Position numbers and translations under genes: made by a program. Shown here piece by piece: positions 9,024 to 16,563 of a DNA stretch of 42,113 nt. Source of the DNA: an uncultured Eggerthellaceae bacterium (lineage in GTDB: Bacteria > Actinomycetota > Coriobacteriia > Coriobacteriales > Eggerthellaceae); NCBI GenBank assembly GCA_905234785.1, contig CAJOIP010000013.1, forward strand, positions 1 to 42,113. The letters are read 5' to 3'. Positions within the stretch are counted from its first letter, which is position 1; every line of letters starts with the position of its first letter. The notes under the pieces were generated by a model that saw nothing but the letters and a program-made list of their open reading frames with translations, had not been told where the DNA came from and ran no database searches.

Positions 9024-9050
9024 ATGGCCCTCGATCGAGGGCCATTTTTT
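9024..9050. terminator. Bidirectional terminator between rubredoxin and apt
   Basis: An 11-bp self-complementary stem (ATGGCCCTCGA with TCGAGGGCCAT) is followed by six T on the plus strand and preceded by A's, so it can stop transcripts from both convergent genes. Confidence 0.9.
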
Positions 9051-9107
9051 GTTATAGAACCCGCCTTCGGCGGCAGGCGCGGTGATTTGCGCCCCTTCGA
9101 AAACCCG

Positions 9108-9641
9108 TTACTTCACCTTCACGAGCGAGTGCAGCTGCTTGTCGGTGACGGGAGCCAGGATGTCGCGTGGGTGGAAGAACTCGAGCTCCATCAGACAGCC
9201 GATGCCGACGAGCTCGGCACCGAGCTGCTCGACAAGCTTCACCTGCGCCACCATGGTGCCGCCCGTTGCCACCAGGTCGTCCACGATGAGCACCTTGTCG
9301 CCGGGCCCGAACGCATCGGTGTGAATCTGCAGCGTGGCGGTGCCGTATTCCAAATCGTAGTCTTGCTCGACGACCTCGCGCGGCAGCTTGCCCGGCTTGC
9401 GGGCAGGCACGAAGCCGCAACCAAGCTCGAGCGCCACCGGCGCGCCGAGCATGAACCCGCGGGCCTCGGCGCCCATGACCTTGGTCACGCCCAAGCTGCG
9501 GTACGGGTCGGCTAAGGCCTGCACGACGGCCTCGAAGCCCTCGGGATCGGCCAGAAGCGGCGTGATGTCCTTGAAGAGCACACCCGGCTTCGGGTAATCG
9601 GGAATGTCCGCGATCAGGCTTTCGAAATCAAACTCTGTCAT
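9108..9641 (-). CDS. apt: Adenine phosphoribosyltransferase
   Basis: This 177-residue cytosolic enzyme converts adenine and PRPP to AMP in purine salvage. It has the type I phosphoribosyltransferase fold with the PRPP loop VLIVDDLVATGGT (117-129), the adenine-hood start FPKPG-like PDYPKPGVLFKDITPLL, and the GAEARGF segment. Length is normal. It lies 71 bp downstream of a purine/xanthine-type NCS2 permease on the same strand. A stop-codon hairpin lies between them, so co-transcription would need read-through. The start has GGGGGAAAC as a weak ribosome site. Confidence 0.96.
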   Translation of the reverse strand: MTEFDFESLIADIPDYPKPGVLFKDITPLLADPEGFEAVVQALADPYRSLGVTKVMGAEARGFMLGAPVALELGCGFVPARKPGKLPREVVEQDYDLEYGTATLQIHTDAFGPGDKVLIVDDLVATGGTMVAQVKLVEQLGAELVGIGCLMELEFFHPRDILAPVTDKQLHSLVKVK

Positions 9642-9682
9642 GTTTCCCCCATTCCGCCGCGCGGCATCTGCGGCAAAATCGT

Positions 9683-9715
9683 TAGCGAAGCGGCGGAAAA
9701 GCCGCGTCTTCGCTA
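9683..9715 (-). terminator. Hairpin built on the NCS2 permease stop codon
   Basis: On the minus strand the arm TAGCGAAG, whose first three bases are the TAG stop codon, pairs with CTTCGCTA at 9683-9690. An inner CGGC/GCCG stem and a short ATTTT run after the hairpin make it terminator-like. Confidence 0.6.
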
Positions 9716-11137
9716 TGCCACCAAGAAGAACTTCACGATGAAGATGACCGCCAGGATATACGTGAGCGTGTACTGCTTCGATCCCTTGCCGCTCGTCAGG
9801 TTAATAACCGAGAACGTGATAAGGCCGATGCCGATGGCATGGCCGATAGAGCCGGAAATCGGCATGGCGATGAGCATCAGGGCAACGGGCGCGATCTGCT
9901 CCATGTCGTCGAAGTCGATGTTCTTCAAGCCGCTCAGCATGACGATGCCGACGTAGATGAGGGCCGACGAAGTAGCGGCAGCCGGGATGATGGCGGCGAT
10001 CGGCGCGATGAACATGCACAGCAGGAACATGACGCCGCACGTGAGGGCCGTGAGACCTGTACGGCCGCCGGCTTCGACGCCCGAGGCAGATTCCACGAAC
10101 GTGGTGACGGTCGACGTGCCGGCGCACGCGCCCACCACGGTGCCGATGGAGTCGGAAAGCAGCGCCTGCTTCATCTTCGGCATCTTGCCGTTCTCGTCGA
10201 GCATGCCGGCGCGCGCCGCCGTGCCGACCAGCGTGCCGATGGTGTCGAACATGTCGATCATGCAGAACGTGACGATGAGCGTGATGGCCGTGAACCAGCC
10301 GAGCTCGAGGAAGCCCGCGAAATTGAACTTGAACAGCGTGAGGTCGACCATGTCGCCGAACGCCGGTAGCCAGGAAGCCGTGGTCAGGCCGACGAACGGG
10401 TCGGTGCCGAGGAACAGCGCCTCGCCGGCCCAGTAGATGACCGATGCCACGAGCATTCCAACGATGACCGCAGCCTTCACGCCGCGGTGCACGAGGAAGA
10501 TGATGACGAACAGGCCCACGAACATCGTGACGACGGTCAGCACCATTGCCGGATACGATTCACCCATGGTGGCAGCGGCGCTACCCGCGGTGAGCGAGCC
10601 GAAGAAGTCGCGCATGACGTAGAACGGGTTGCCGTCGACGCCGAACACGCCGGCGTTGCTGCCCACTCCGATGTTCAGCAGCATGAGGCCGATGGCGGGT
10701 GCGATGCCCATGCGCACGCCGTACGGGATGGCGTCTATGATCATCTCGCGTATGTTGCATAGCGTCAACACGACGAACACGACGCCCTCGGCCAGCACGA
10801 TAACGAGGGCCGCCTGGAACGATGCGACATACGAGGCGCCGGTTATCGTGGCAATTTGCGCGACCACCACCGCCAAGAAGCTGTTGAGCCCCATGCCGGG
10901 GGCCAGGCAGAAAGGCTTGTTCGCCAGGAAGGCCATGCAGATCATGGCAACGCCCGACGCCAGGCACGTGGCTAGGAACACGGCGTTCCAAAGCTCGTCG
11001 CCGCCGGCGCGCCAGCCGGTGAGCAAGTTCGGGTTCAGGGCGATGATGTAGGCCATCGTCATGAACGTGGTGAGGCCGGCGATGATCTCGGTGCGCACCG
11101 AGGTGCCGTTCTCCTTCAACTTGAAGATCTTTTCCAC
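9713..11137 (-). CDS. NCS2-family purine permease (AdeP/PbuG-like)
   Basis: This is a 474-residue membrane protein of the nucleobase/ascorbate transporter family, AzgA-like branch, importing adenine, guanine or hypoxanthine with protons. The N-terminus TEIIAGLTTFMTMAYIIALNPNLL is diagnostic. Other conserved stretches are GMGLNSFLAVVVAQ, FDTIGTLVGTAARAG in the substrate-binding region, and GTSTVTTFVESASGVEAGGRTGLT. The start is GTG with AAGGAGGGG just upstream. The neighbour apt uses one likely substrate. No purine riboswitch is seen in the 69-bp gap upstream. Confidence 0.93.
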   Translation of the reverse strand: MEKIFKLKENGTSVRTEIIAGLTTFMTMAYIIALNPNLLTGWRAGGDELWNAVFLATCLASGVAMICMAFLANKPFCLAPGMGLNSFLAVVVAQIATITGASYVASFQAALVIVLAEGVVFVVLTLCNIREMIIDAIPYGVRMGIAPAIGLMLLNIGVGSNAGVFGVDGNPFYVMRDFFGSLTAGSAAATMGESYPAMVLTVVTMFVGLFVIIFLVHRGVKAAVIVGMLVASVIYWAGEALFLGTDPFVGLTTASWLPAFGDMVDLTLFKFNFAGFLELGWFTAITLIVTFCMIDMFDTIGTLVGTAARAGMLDENGKMPKMKQALLSDSIGTVVGACAGTSTVTTFVESASGVEAGGRTGLTALTCGVMFLLCMFIAPIAAIIPAAATSSALIYVGIVMLSGLKNIDFDDMEQIAPVALMLIAMPISGSIGHAIGIGLITFSVINLTSGKGSKQYTLTYILAVIFIVKFFLVA

Positions 11138-11166
11138 AACCCCTCCTTAGGCGTGAATCGCTTCGA

Positions 11167-11195
11167 TAATCAGTTTCCTCCGAGGAAATTGATTA
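11167..11195 (-). terminator. AT/CCTC palindromic 3' element, copy 1
   Basis: A 13-bp stem with a 3-nt CCG loop lies 11 bp past the HIT gene stop. Near-identical palindromes (TAATCAAT...CCTC...GAGG...ATTGATTA) sit just after the stops of rubrerythrin and the C39 peptidase. It probably acts as a terminator or 3' stabiliser. Confidence 0.6.
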
Positions 11196-11206
11196 CCCAT
11201 GTTCCC

Positions 11207-11635
11207 CTATGCCTGCTGCGAGGCCTTCCACGCCGCGATCTCGGCCTTCTGCTTGGCGATTTCGGCGGCGTTGGTGGCGAACTCGCCCCAGTCCTGGTCG
11301 TTCGGACGCGGCATGAGGCCGCCGCCCAGGATGTGCACGTGCAGGTGCTTCACCGACTGGCTGGCGTCTTCACCCGTGTTCACGAGCACGCGGTAGCCGT
11401 TCTTCAGGCCCTTCATCTCGGCGACCATGCCGACCTTGGAAAACACCTTGCCCAGCGTCTCGGGCGGCACGTTGTCGGACAAATCGGAATAGTGGTCCTT
11501 CGGAATGATCAGCGTGTGCACGGGCATGAGCGGCTCGAGGTCGTCGAACACGATGACGTCGTCGTCCTCGTACACCTTGTTCGTGGGAATCTCGCCTTTG
11601 GCGATCTTGCAGAAAATGCAATCGTCCTTTTGCAT
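11207..11635 (-). CDS. HIT-family nucleotide hydrolase/transferase
   Basis: This 142-residue histidine-triad protein of the HINT branch hydrolyses purine nucleoside phosphoramidates or related adducts. The catalytic triad is HLHVH (97-101). Cys6 and Cys9 in DCIFCK form the first half of the zinc site often found in this family. The C-terminal WKASQQA tail is longer than in minimal HINT proteins. The start at 11635 is chosen because it gives the conserved DCIFCKIAKGEIP opening and has AAGGAG 5 nt upstream; the longer open frame upstream is not protein-like. It is a likely single-gene unit ended by the palindrome at 11167-11195. Confidence 0.93.
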   Translation of the reverse strand: MQKDDCIFCKIAKGEIPTNKVYEDDDVIVFDDLEPLMPVHTLIIPKDHYSDLSDNVPPETLGKVFSKVGMVAEMKGLKNGYRVLVNTGEDASQSVKHLHVHILGGGLMPRPNDQDWGEFATNAAEIAKQKAEIAAWKASQQA

Positions 11636-11721
11636 GAGGGCTCCTTCGCAGTCGGTTTTGGACAAGCGCAATTGTACCCCGAATGCGAACGACAACGTAC
11701 GCCAATTAGACAGTTCATCAC

Positions 11722-11755
11722 CCAATATGAGCCCATTGCCTCTCTGGGCTCATTG
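11722..11755. other. Hairpin upstream of the HIT gene
   Basis: CCAAT and ATGAGCCCA pair with TGGGCTCAT and TGG with a 2-nt bulge. There is no T-run on either strand. It lies in the 362-bp gap 11636-11997, which holds this hairpin, the 12-bp repeats at 11854-11946 and no gene that I can support. Confidence 0.5.
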
Positions 11756-11853
11756 GCTATCGCAGGGGCGCAAAGACTTGCCCAAATCCCGCGCTCATTG
11801 CCCCCAAATTATGGCGTGAATGCAGTTGAACGCACGCAAGCGACATCAACATG

Positions 11854-11946
11854 GGGAAATGTACGCCTCTTACACTAATTCGTCGTACATTTCCCGCGAT
11901 TTGCTGTTTATGTATCCCGCGCAAACCGCGCCAACGTACATTTCCC
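11854..11946. promoter_or_regulatory. Three copies of a 12-bp site (GGGAAATGTACG)
   Basis: GGGAAATGTACG occurs forward at 11854-11865 and as its exact reverse complement at 11884-11895 and 11935-11946. Centres are 30 and 51 bp apart, close to whole helical turns. The copies lie between the HIT gene and the MFS gene stop. They could be operator sites for the HIT promoter or paired RNA arms. Confidence 0.5.
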
Positions 11947-11997
11947 GTCAAGAACGCCATTTCGACGCGGGCAACGGAAATGATGCTCGATTTCGGG

Positions 11998-13323
11998 CTA
12001 TTTGCGCGACTCGCGGCGGATGAAGTACAGCACGATGAACGTGAACAGCGCTACGACTGCACCGCCGGCGAAGATGAGCGAGCTTGGCGTGAAGCCGTCG
12101 CCCACCACGCCGAAGCCGACCACCGCGCCCGACGAGGCCGAGATGGCGCTGCCGATCCACGGGCCGACGAGCATGGGCACAAGCACCACCATGAAGATGC
12201 GGACGCCTTGGTATAAGCCCACATGACCCGCAGGCGTGTTGTTGCGGATCTCGGCACCGAAACACGCCACCGAACCCAGGTAGCCCGCCAGCATGAGCAT
12301 GCTTCCAACGAAGACGCCCGGCGCGCTTGTCAGCACGGTGAGGATAATGCAACCAGCAAGGAACAGCACGAGCGGAACGATGATGCTCTTCGAGAAGCCG
12401 CGGCGGTCGACGGTGCGCCCGTACAGGATGGTGAACACGGCCGCGATGATGATGCACGGCGCCATGACGAGCACGTAGTTCTCGCCGAGGATGTAGGGCA
12501 AGCGCAGGTACAGCACGTAGTACGGCATGAACACCTGCATGGCGATGGCGAACACGCAGTATGCCAAAAGCACCAGGTACAGCATGCGCTCGGCGCGCAT
12601 CGACGACGGCCTGAAACCGTACAGCACCTCTGCCAGATAGCCGCTGTCGCGCTTCGGCTCAGGGCGGCTGTCCTCCATGAGGATGGCGGCGAGCAGGCCG
12701 GTGACGAGCACGATGCTTCCGATGATGGTGAAGAACAGCGGGTAGTCGTACGTGACCGTGCCGTCGGGCCCGACGACCATGAGAAACATCGCTCCGCCGA
12801 ACACGGCAAGCATCGAGAGCAGGGGCATCGAGCTGTTGACGCCTTCCACCTTGCCGCGGTTCGTGTCGTCGGTGATGTCGGTCATCCACGCGTTGAAGGC
12901 GCTGTCGTTGGCGAGGCTGCCGAAGAACGTCATGATGCAGTCGAACACCACCGTCAGCGTGATGCCGAGCGCGGCCGCAGCCGCCGCATCGCGCGCAAGC
13001 GCCTGCGAGATGTTCTGCAGCACGGCGAACGCGCAGATGGAAAGGCCCCATAGCAGCGTGCCCACGACCACGAACACCTTGCGGCGCCCCACGCGATCGG
13101 ACCACACGCCAGCGAGCAGCGTGGTGGCGGTTGCCGTGACGGCCGATGCGGACACCATGAGCGCCACGTCGGAAAGCGACGCGCCGAACACGTCCTGGAT
13201 GAACAGGTTGAAGAAGTTGTTCTCGACCGCCCAGGCGACCTGCCCCATCAGCGACAGCAAGACGATGAGGAACCACGTCTTGCGCGGCAGCGGCGTGCCC
13301 TTTGCCTTCGCGTTCGAAGTCAT
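11998..13323 (-). CDS. MFS transporter
   Basis: This is a 441-residue major facilitator with about 12 helices. Motif A (GVWSDRVGRRKV) lies after helix 2. The VEGVNSSMPLLSM and TDITDDTNRGKVEG stretches resemble the glycoside-pentoside/SLC45-like sugar carrier branch, and the C-half loop is GRTVDRRGFSKS. The substrate is unknown. A strong ribosome site (AGGAGG) lies 6 nt before the ATG. The next gene on this strand (HAD phosphatase) ends 28 bp upstream, so the two may form an operon. Confidence 0.85.
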   Translation of the reverse strand: MTSNAKAKGTPLPRKTWFLIVLLSLMGQVAWAVENNFFNLFIQDVFGASLSDVALMVSASAVTATATTLLAGVWSDRVGRRKVFVVVGTLLWGLSICAFAVLQNISQALARDAAAAAALGITLTVVFDCIMTFFGSLANDSAFNAWMTDITDDTNRGKVEGVNSSMPLLSMLAVFGGAMFLMVVGPDGTVTYDYPLFFTIIGSIVLVTGLLAAILMEDSRPEPKRDSGYLAEVLYGFRPSSMRAERMLYLVLLAYCVFAIAMQVFMPYYVLYLRLPYILGENYVLVMAPCIIIAAVFTILYGRTVDRRGFSKSIIVPLVLFLAGCIILTVLTSAPGVFVGSMLMLAGYLGSVACFGAEIRNNTPAGHVGLYQGVRIFMVVLVPMLVGPWIGSAISASSGAVVGFGVVGDGFTPSSLIFAGGAVVALFTFIVLYFIRRESRK

Positions 13324-13351
13324 GAAAACCTCCTGTAGGGGCCGAGGCGGT

Positions 13352-14008
13352 TTATTCGGCTACGTCCAACGCGTATGCGGCGAAATCGGCGAATGACGCG
13401 CAGGCGGCTGCAGGCTGGTAGCTGAGCAGCAAATCTTCGGGGAACATGCCCCACAAAGCCGCGACCGTCATGCAGCCGGCAGCGAGGCCCGCCTGCATGT
13501 CGTAGGGGCTGTCGCCCAGGTAGATGCATTCTTCCGGCTTCAGGCCGAGCAAGCCTGCCGCCATGGCGACGGGCTCGGGGTCGGGCTTGGCCTTCGGGCA
13601 ATCGTCCGGGCCGACGAGGCAGTCCATGTAGTCCCACACGCCCATGATCTCCAAGCCGTGCTGTGCGAGCGCGTGGCGCTTCGCGGTGACCACGCCCTGT
13701 TTGCATCCGGCGTCGTGCAGGGCGCGCAAACCGTCCGCCACGCCCGCGAACAGGCTGATGGACTGGTCGTGAATCGCGTGGTTGTGCTCGCGGTACACGC
13801 GGGCAAGCTCGGCGCCGAGCGCTTCGTCGCCTCCGGCCAGTTCCAGAAGCTGCGCGTCAAGCGGCGTGCCCACGCCCTTCATGAGCTCGCTTTCGGGAAA
13901 CTCCTTGCCCAGCACCGTGGACGTCGTGTGCCGCATGCTGGCCAGGATGAGGTCGTGCGTGTCGACGAGCGTGCCGTCGTTGTCGTACAGGATTCCGCGG
14001 ATTGCCAT
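13352..14008 (-). CDS. HAD-superfamily hydrolase (phosphoglycolate-phosphatase-like)
   Basis: This is a 218-residue haloacid dehalogenase-type phosphatase with the alpha-helical cap of subfamily IA. The nucleophile motif is DNDGTLVDT (Asp9, acid/base Asp11), followed by the VTAKR motif II region (T108), Lys141 in KAKPDPEP and the GDSPYD motif (Asp166, Asp170). It is close to Gph/PpaX-type enzymes, but the substrate is not determined. A longer frame runs upstream to 14422, but it is arginine-rich shadow sequence of the lipoprotein gene. Position 14008 gives MAIRGILYDNDGT and has a GAAAGGA-type ribosome site. It probably shares an operon with the MFS gene downstream. Confidence 0.9.
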   Translation of the reverse strand: MAIRGILYDNDGTLVDTHDLILASMRHTTSTVLGKEFPESELMKGVGTPLDAQLLELAGGDEALGAELARVYREHNHAIHDQSISLFAGVADGLRALHDAGCKQGVVTAKRHALAQHGLEIMGVWDYMDCLVGPDDCPKAKPDPEPVAMAAGLLGLKPEECIYLGDSPYDMQAGLAAGCMTVAALWGMFPEDLLLSYQPAAACASFADFAAYALDVAE

Positions 14009-14093
14009 AACCGTCCTTTCTCCGTCTCGCCCATCGTACACGATTACGTGGGACAGTGGGGACAGGAGCGGGTGTCCTGCTCCCGAGATGAAG

Positions 14094-14125
14094 GAAGCGC
14101 CCCCGCGTTGTTGCGGAGGCGCTTC
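14094..14125 (-). terminator. Terminator of the beta-helix lipoprotein gene
   Basis: On the minus strand a 13-bp stem (one U-G pair) with a 6-nt loop is followed by CTTCATCTC. It lies 21 bp past the lipoprotein stop. The T-run is weak. Confidence 0.65.
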
Positions 14126-14145
14126 TGGAAAAGGGAAAGGAAGTG

Positions 14146-15654
14146 TTACTTGGATTTGCTCGAGGACGAGCTGTGCGAGGGCTTGTCCGGGGGCGTGCCA
14201 CCGCTCCGCTCGCTGCCGCTCGAGGGCGCACCGCCGCTGGGAGGCTCGCCTGCATCGCCATGACCGGCCGATTCGCTCACGACCACCTCGATGGCCGTGC
14301 CCGCAGAAGCCGTGCCGGCCGAGTACGCCTGGCCGTTCACGTACAGGGTGTGGCCGTTCAGGTCGATGGAGTCGGCGTCGCACGTCAGGCTGGTGATGTA
14401 CGAATCGCCCGTCAGCACCCACTTCGAGCCGCCCGTCAGCTCCACGTACACGTCGCCCGCTTCGCCGTCTGCGTTTATCGCGCCGGTGAAGGTGGACGTA
14501 TCGGCCAGGTACAGGTTCAGGTTCGACACCTCGTCGACGACCATGTCGCCGTCGATCTGCTGGGCGGTCGCTTTCAGCGTAACCTGCCCGCCGTTGCTGC
14601 CGTAGCTGCCCCAGCCTGCCGCCGCGGCGCGCAGGAACACGCCGTCGCCGTTGTTCTGGATGCTCGCCTTGTTCAGCGCGATCGTGGCCACCGTGTTGTT
14701 CACGAAGAACACGTCGCCGTTGGCGTTGGTCAGGCTGCCGCCGTTCATCGTGAAGGACGCCTCGCCGTTGGCCGCGTCGCCCGACATCGACTGGTAGATC
14801 ATGACGGCCTGGTAGTAGTCGGACTTGTCGGAGTTCTTCGTGTTGTTGTCGGCCACGACGGTGTCGTCGTTCAGCGTGACGGAGTTCTTGCCTTCCACGA
14901 CCACGCCCTGCGAGGCGGTGGACTCGAGGTAGGCGTTGTTCACGGTGATGTCGGCCGTGGAGTAGATGACCGGCGATCCCGTGCCGCTCGTCGCGTACAC
15001 GCCGCCGTCGACGTTCACCGTTCCACCGCCGCGGTCGCTGCGGATGGCAGCGGACGAGTTGCCGCTGGTCAGAATGCGCAGGTTAGAGGCGTTCATGGTG
15101 CCGCCGCCCGTGGTCATGAGACCGCCCGAGCAGTTGCCCTGCGTTTCGATGACGGAATCGGACACGTTCACGGTCGTGCCCTCGCCGTAGCTGAACACGC
15201 CGTTGGCATGCGTTCCGTCCGATTCCACCACGATGTCCGACAAGTTCAGCGTGGCGCCGTTCGTGGCGAAGATCGTGGCGTTGTCGCCGTAGAAGTCGGC
15301 CTCGTCGCCGCTGTCGGAATCGCCCGTCTTGACGACTTCCACGTTGGAATAACTGCCGGTCGTGCCGTCGGCCTCGATGGCATGCTCGCCATCGGCCGAG
15401 TTCTCGACGGTCTCGTCGATGGCAATGTCGGCTTTTTCGGGCGCGTTGCCCGCCGTGACGCTCGGCAGCTCGGCGCTCGAAGAGGCGCTGTGCGAGCTGG
15501 GCGCGCTGCTCGATGCCGCGCTCGAGGCGCTCGAACTGGCCTCGCTGCCGCTGGCGCCGCTCGTCCCGCACGCCGTCAGCGTGAACGCCAGGCACGCGCA
15601 CACGATGGCGGCCGCGATGCCCGTCAGCCGGGTTCTGGGTTTCGTGCTTTCCAT
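14146..15654 (-). CDS. Surface lipoprotein with predicted right-handed beta-helix
   Basis: This is a 502-residue exported protein. A signal peptide with basic n-region and hydrophobic core ends in the lipobox LTAC (26-29), so Cys29 is lipidated and anchored in the membrane. A serine/alanine-rich linker (30-65) precedes the repetitive body. Residues about 75-440 show short beta-strand repeats rich in N, G, T and V (NATIFATNGATLNLSDI, TVNVSDS, TVNVDGGVY), typical of a right-handed parallel beta-helix of pectate-lyase or adhesin type. No catalytic motif is recognised. The C-terminal tail is rich in Gly, Pro and Ser with lysines, perhaps wall-spanning. The start at 15654 gives a proper signal peptide and an AAAGGAC ribosome site. 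The likely role is host or matrix adhesion; this is inferred. Confidence 0.82.
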   Translation of the reverse strand: MESTKPRTRLTGIAAAIVCACLAFTLTACGTSGASGSEASSSASSAASSSAPSSHSASSSAELPSVTAGNAPEKADIAIDETVENSADGEHAIEADGTTGSYSNVEVVKTGDSDSGDEADFYGDNATIFATNGATLNLSDIVVESDGTHANGVFSYGEGTTVNVSDSVIETQGNCSGGLMTTGGGTMNASNLRILTSGNSSAAIRSDRGGGTVNVDGGVYATSGTGSPVIYSTADITVNNAYLESTASQGVVVEGKNSVTLNDDTVVADNNTKNSDKSDYYQAVMIYQSMSGDAANGEASFTMNGGSLTNANGDVFFVNNTVATIALNKASIQNNGDGVFLRAAAAGWGSYGSNGGQVTLKATAQQIDGDMVVDEVSNLNLYLADTSTFTGAINADGEAGDVYVELTGGSKWVLTGDSYITSLTCDADSIDLNGHTLYVNGQAYSAGTASAGTAIEVVVSESAGHGDAGEPPSGGAPSSGSERSGGTPPDKPSHSSSSSKSK

Positions 15655-15717
15655 ATCTTGTCCTTTCTCATATCCCCCAAGATGAAACAAGAATAGAACC
15701 CGTTCCTTAAGGGAACC

Positions 15718-16464
15718 TTAAAGGGCGTTGCGTTCCTTGCGCATGCGGAAGGCGAGGTACACGAACACGAGGCCGGCCAGGGCATCGAGGGGAAGCATCG
15801 CCCAGAACAGGCCGCCTTCGCCCACGGCGTCGAGAAGCATGCCGCCGATGAGCGGGCCGATCGTGTAGCCGATGTCGCCGCCGAGGTAGTACATCGACAT
15901 GGCCACGCCCGTGCGCTCGGGCTCCTCCTTGGCGCATTGCGCCTGAATGGCGGGAAGCACGCCTCCGGTGCCGCCGGCTTTCAGGAAGCCGGCCAGCAGC
16001 ATGAGCCACAGCTGCTGCGAAACGGCCAGCAGCACGAGCGTGATCGCCTCGAACACGATGGCGGGAACGAACGTCACCTGGATGCCGTGCTTGTCGGCCA
16101 TCTTCCCCCAGAACGGGCGCGTGACGAACAGCGCATAGAACAGCCCATGGACCGCGCGCAGCGCCAGCAGCAGCTCGAACGAAGGCACGAACGCGTACCC
16201 GACTTGCGCCAGGCAGCTGACCGCGAGCGCTGCGACGACGATGCGCTTGCGGCCCATGCGGTCGGACAGCACGCCGCTGACCGGCCGCGCGACGACCGAC
16301 ACGATGGCGAACATCGTGGCCGCAAGGCCCGACAACGCCACGACCACGCCCTGTTCAATGGCGTATTTGGCGATGACGGGCGCCACCATGTAGTACGTCA
16401 GCATGTCGACGGTCTGCACCGCTATGAGCAGGATGAAGCCTTTTGTCCAGAGCCTGTCTTGCAC
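15718..16464 (-). CDS. MFS transporter with an internal deletion
   Basis: At 248 residues this open frame is far shorter than a normal MFS protein (about 400). Helices 1-4 and motif A (ARPVSGVLSDRMGRKR, about 59-74) are present. Right after RAVHGLFYAL the sequence jumps to TRPFWGKMADKHG, which matches the loop between helices 8 and 9 of the intact MFS protein at 17501-18691 (YALCLVATRPLFGKMADRFG). About 150 residues, helices 5-7 and part of 8, are therefore missing, in frame. It could be a decayed gene or an unusual eight-helix form. The start is GTG at 16464 with AAGG 6 nt upstream. It is divergent from the DUF2798-like gene. Confidence 0.75.
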   Translation of the reverse strand: MQDRLWTKGFILLIAVQTVDMLTYYMVAPVIAKYAIEQGVVVALSGLAATMFAIVSVVARPVSGVLSDRMGRKRIVVAALAVSCLAQVGYAFVPSFELLLALRAVHGLFYALFVTRPFWGKMADKHGIQVTFVPAIVFEAITLVLLAVSQQLWLMLLAGFLKAGGTGGVLPAIQAQCAKEEPERTGVAMSMYYLGGDIGYTIGPLIGGMLLDAVGEGGLFWAMLPLDALAGLVFVYLAFRMRKERNAL

Positions 16465-16482
16465 GCATGCCTTCTTCTACGA

Positions 16483-16501
16483 GTAAACATGACAAGTTTA
16501 C
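16483..16501. promoter_or_regulatory. Inverted repeat overlapping a divergent promoter
   Basis: GTAAAC, seven bases and GTTTAC form a 19-bp operator-like palindrome. It ends at the -35 region of a promoter with extended -10 TGTTATACT (16515-16523) that drives the gene at 16564. TetR- or MarR-type repressors bind such sites; no such regulator gene is adjacent. Confidence 0.5.
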
Positions 16502-16563
16502 GCCTGTATCCTGGTGTTATACTCCTTTATCGTCACATATGGAATACGAAAGGCAGGTTGGAA

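Noticed and set aside
11138-11206. Purine riboswitch ahead of the NCS2 permease
   Set aside because: Only 69 bp are available and they are taken by the AT/CCTC palindrome; no purine aptamer core is visible.
14009-14422. N-terminal extension of the HAD phosphatase frame
   Set aside because: It overlaps the lipoprotein gene on the same strand and reads as Arg/Gly-rich shadow; family start and ribosome site support 14008.
15937-16563. Long N-terminal extension of the DUF2798-like frame
   Set aside because: It is antisense to the MFS gene and rich in His, Arg and Gln; the promoter at 16515-16523 lies inside it.
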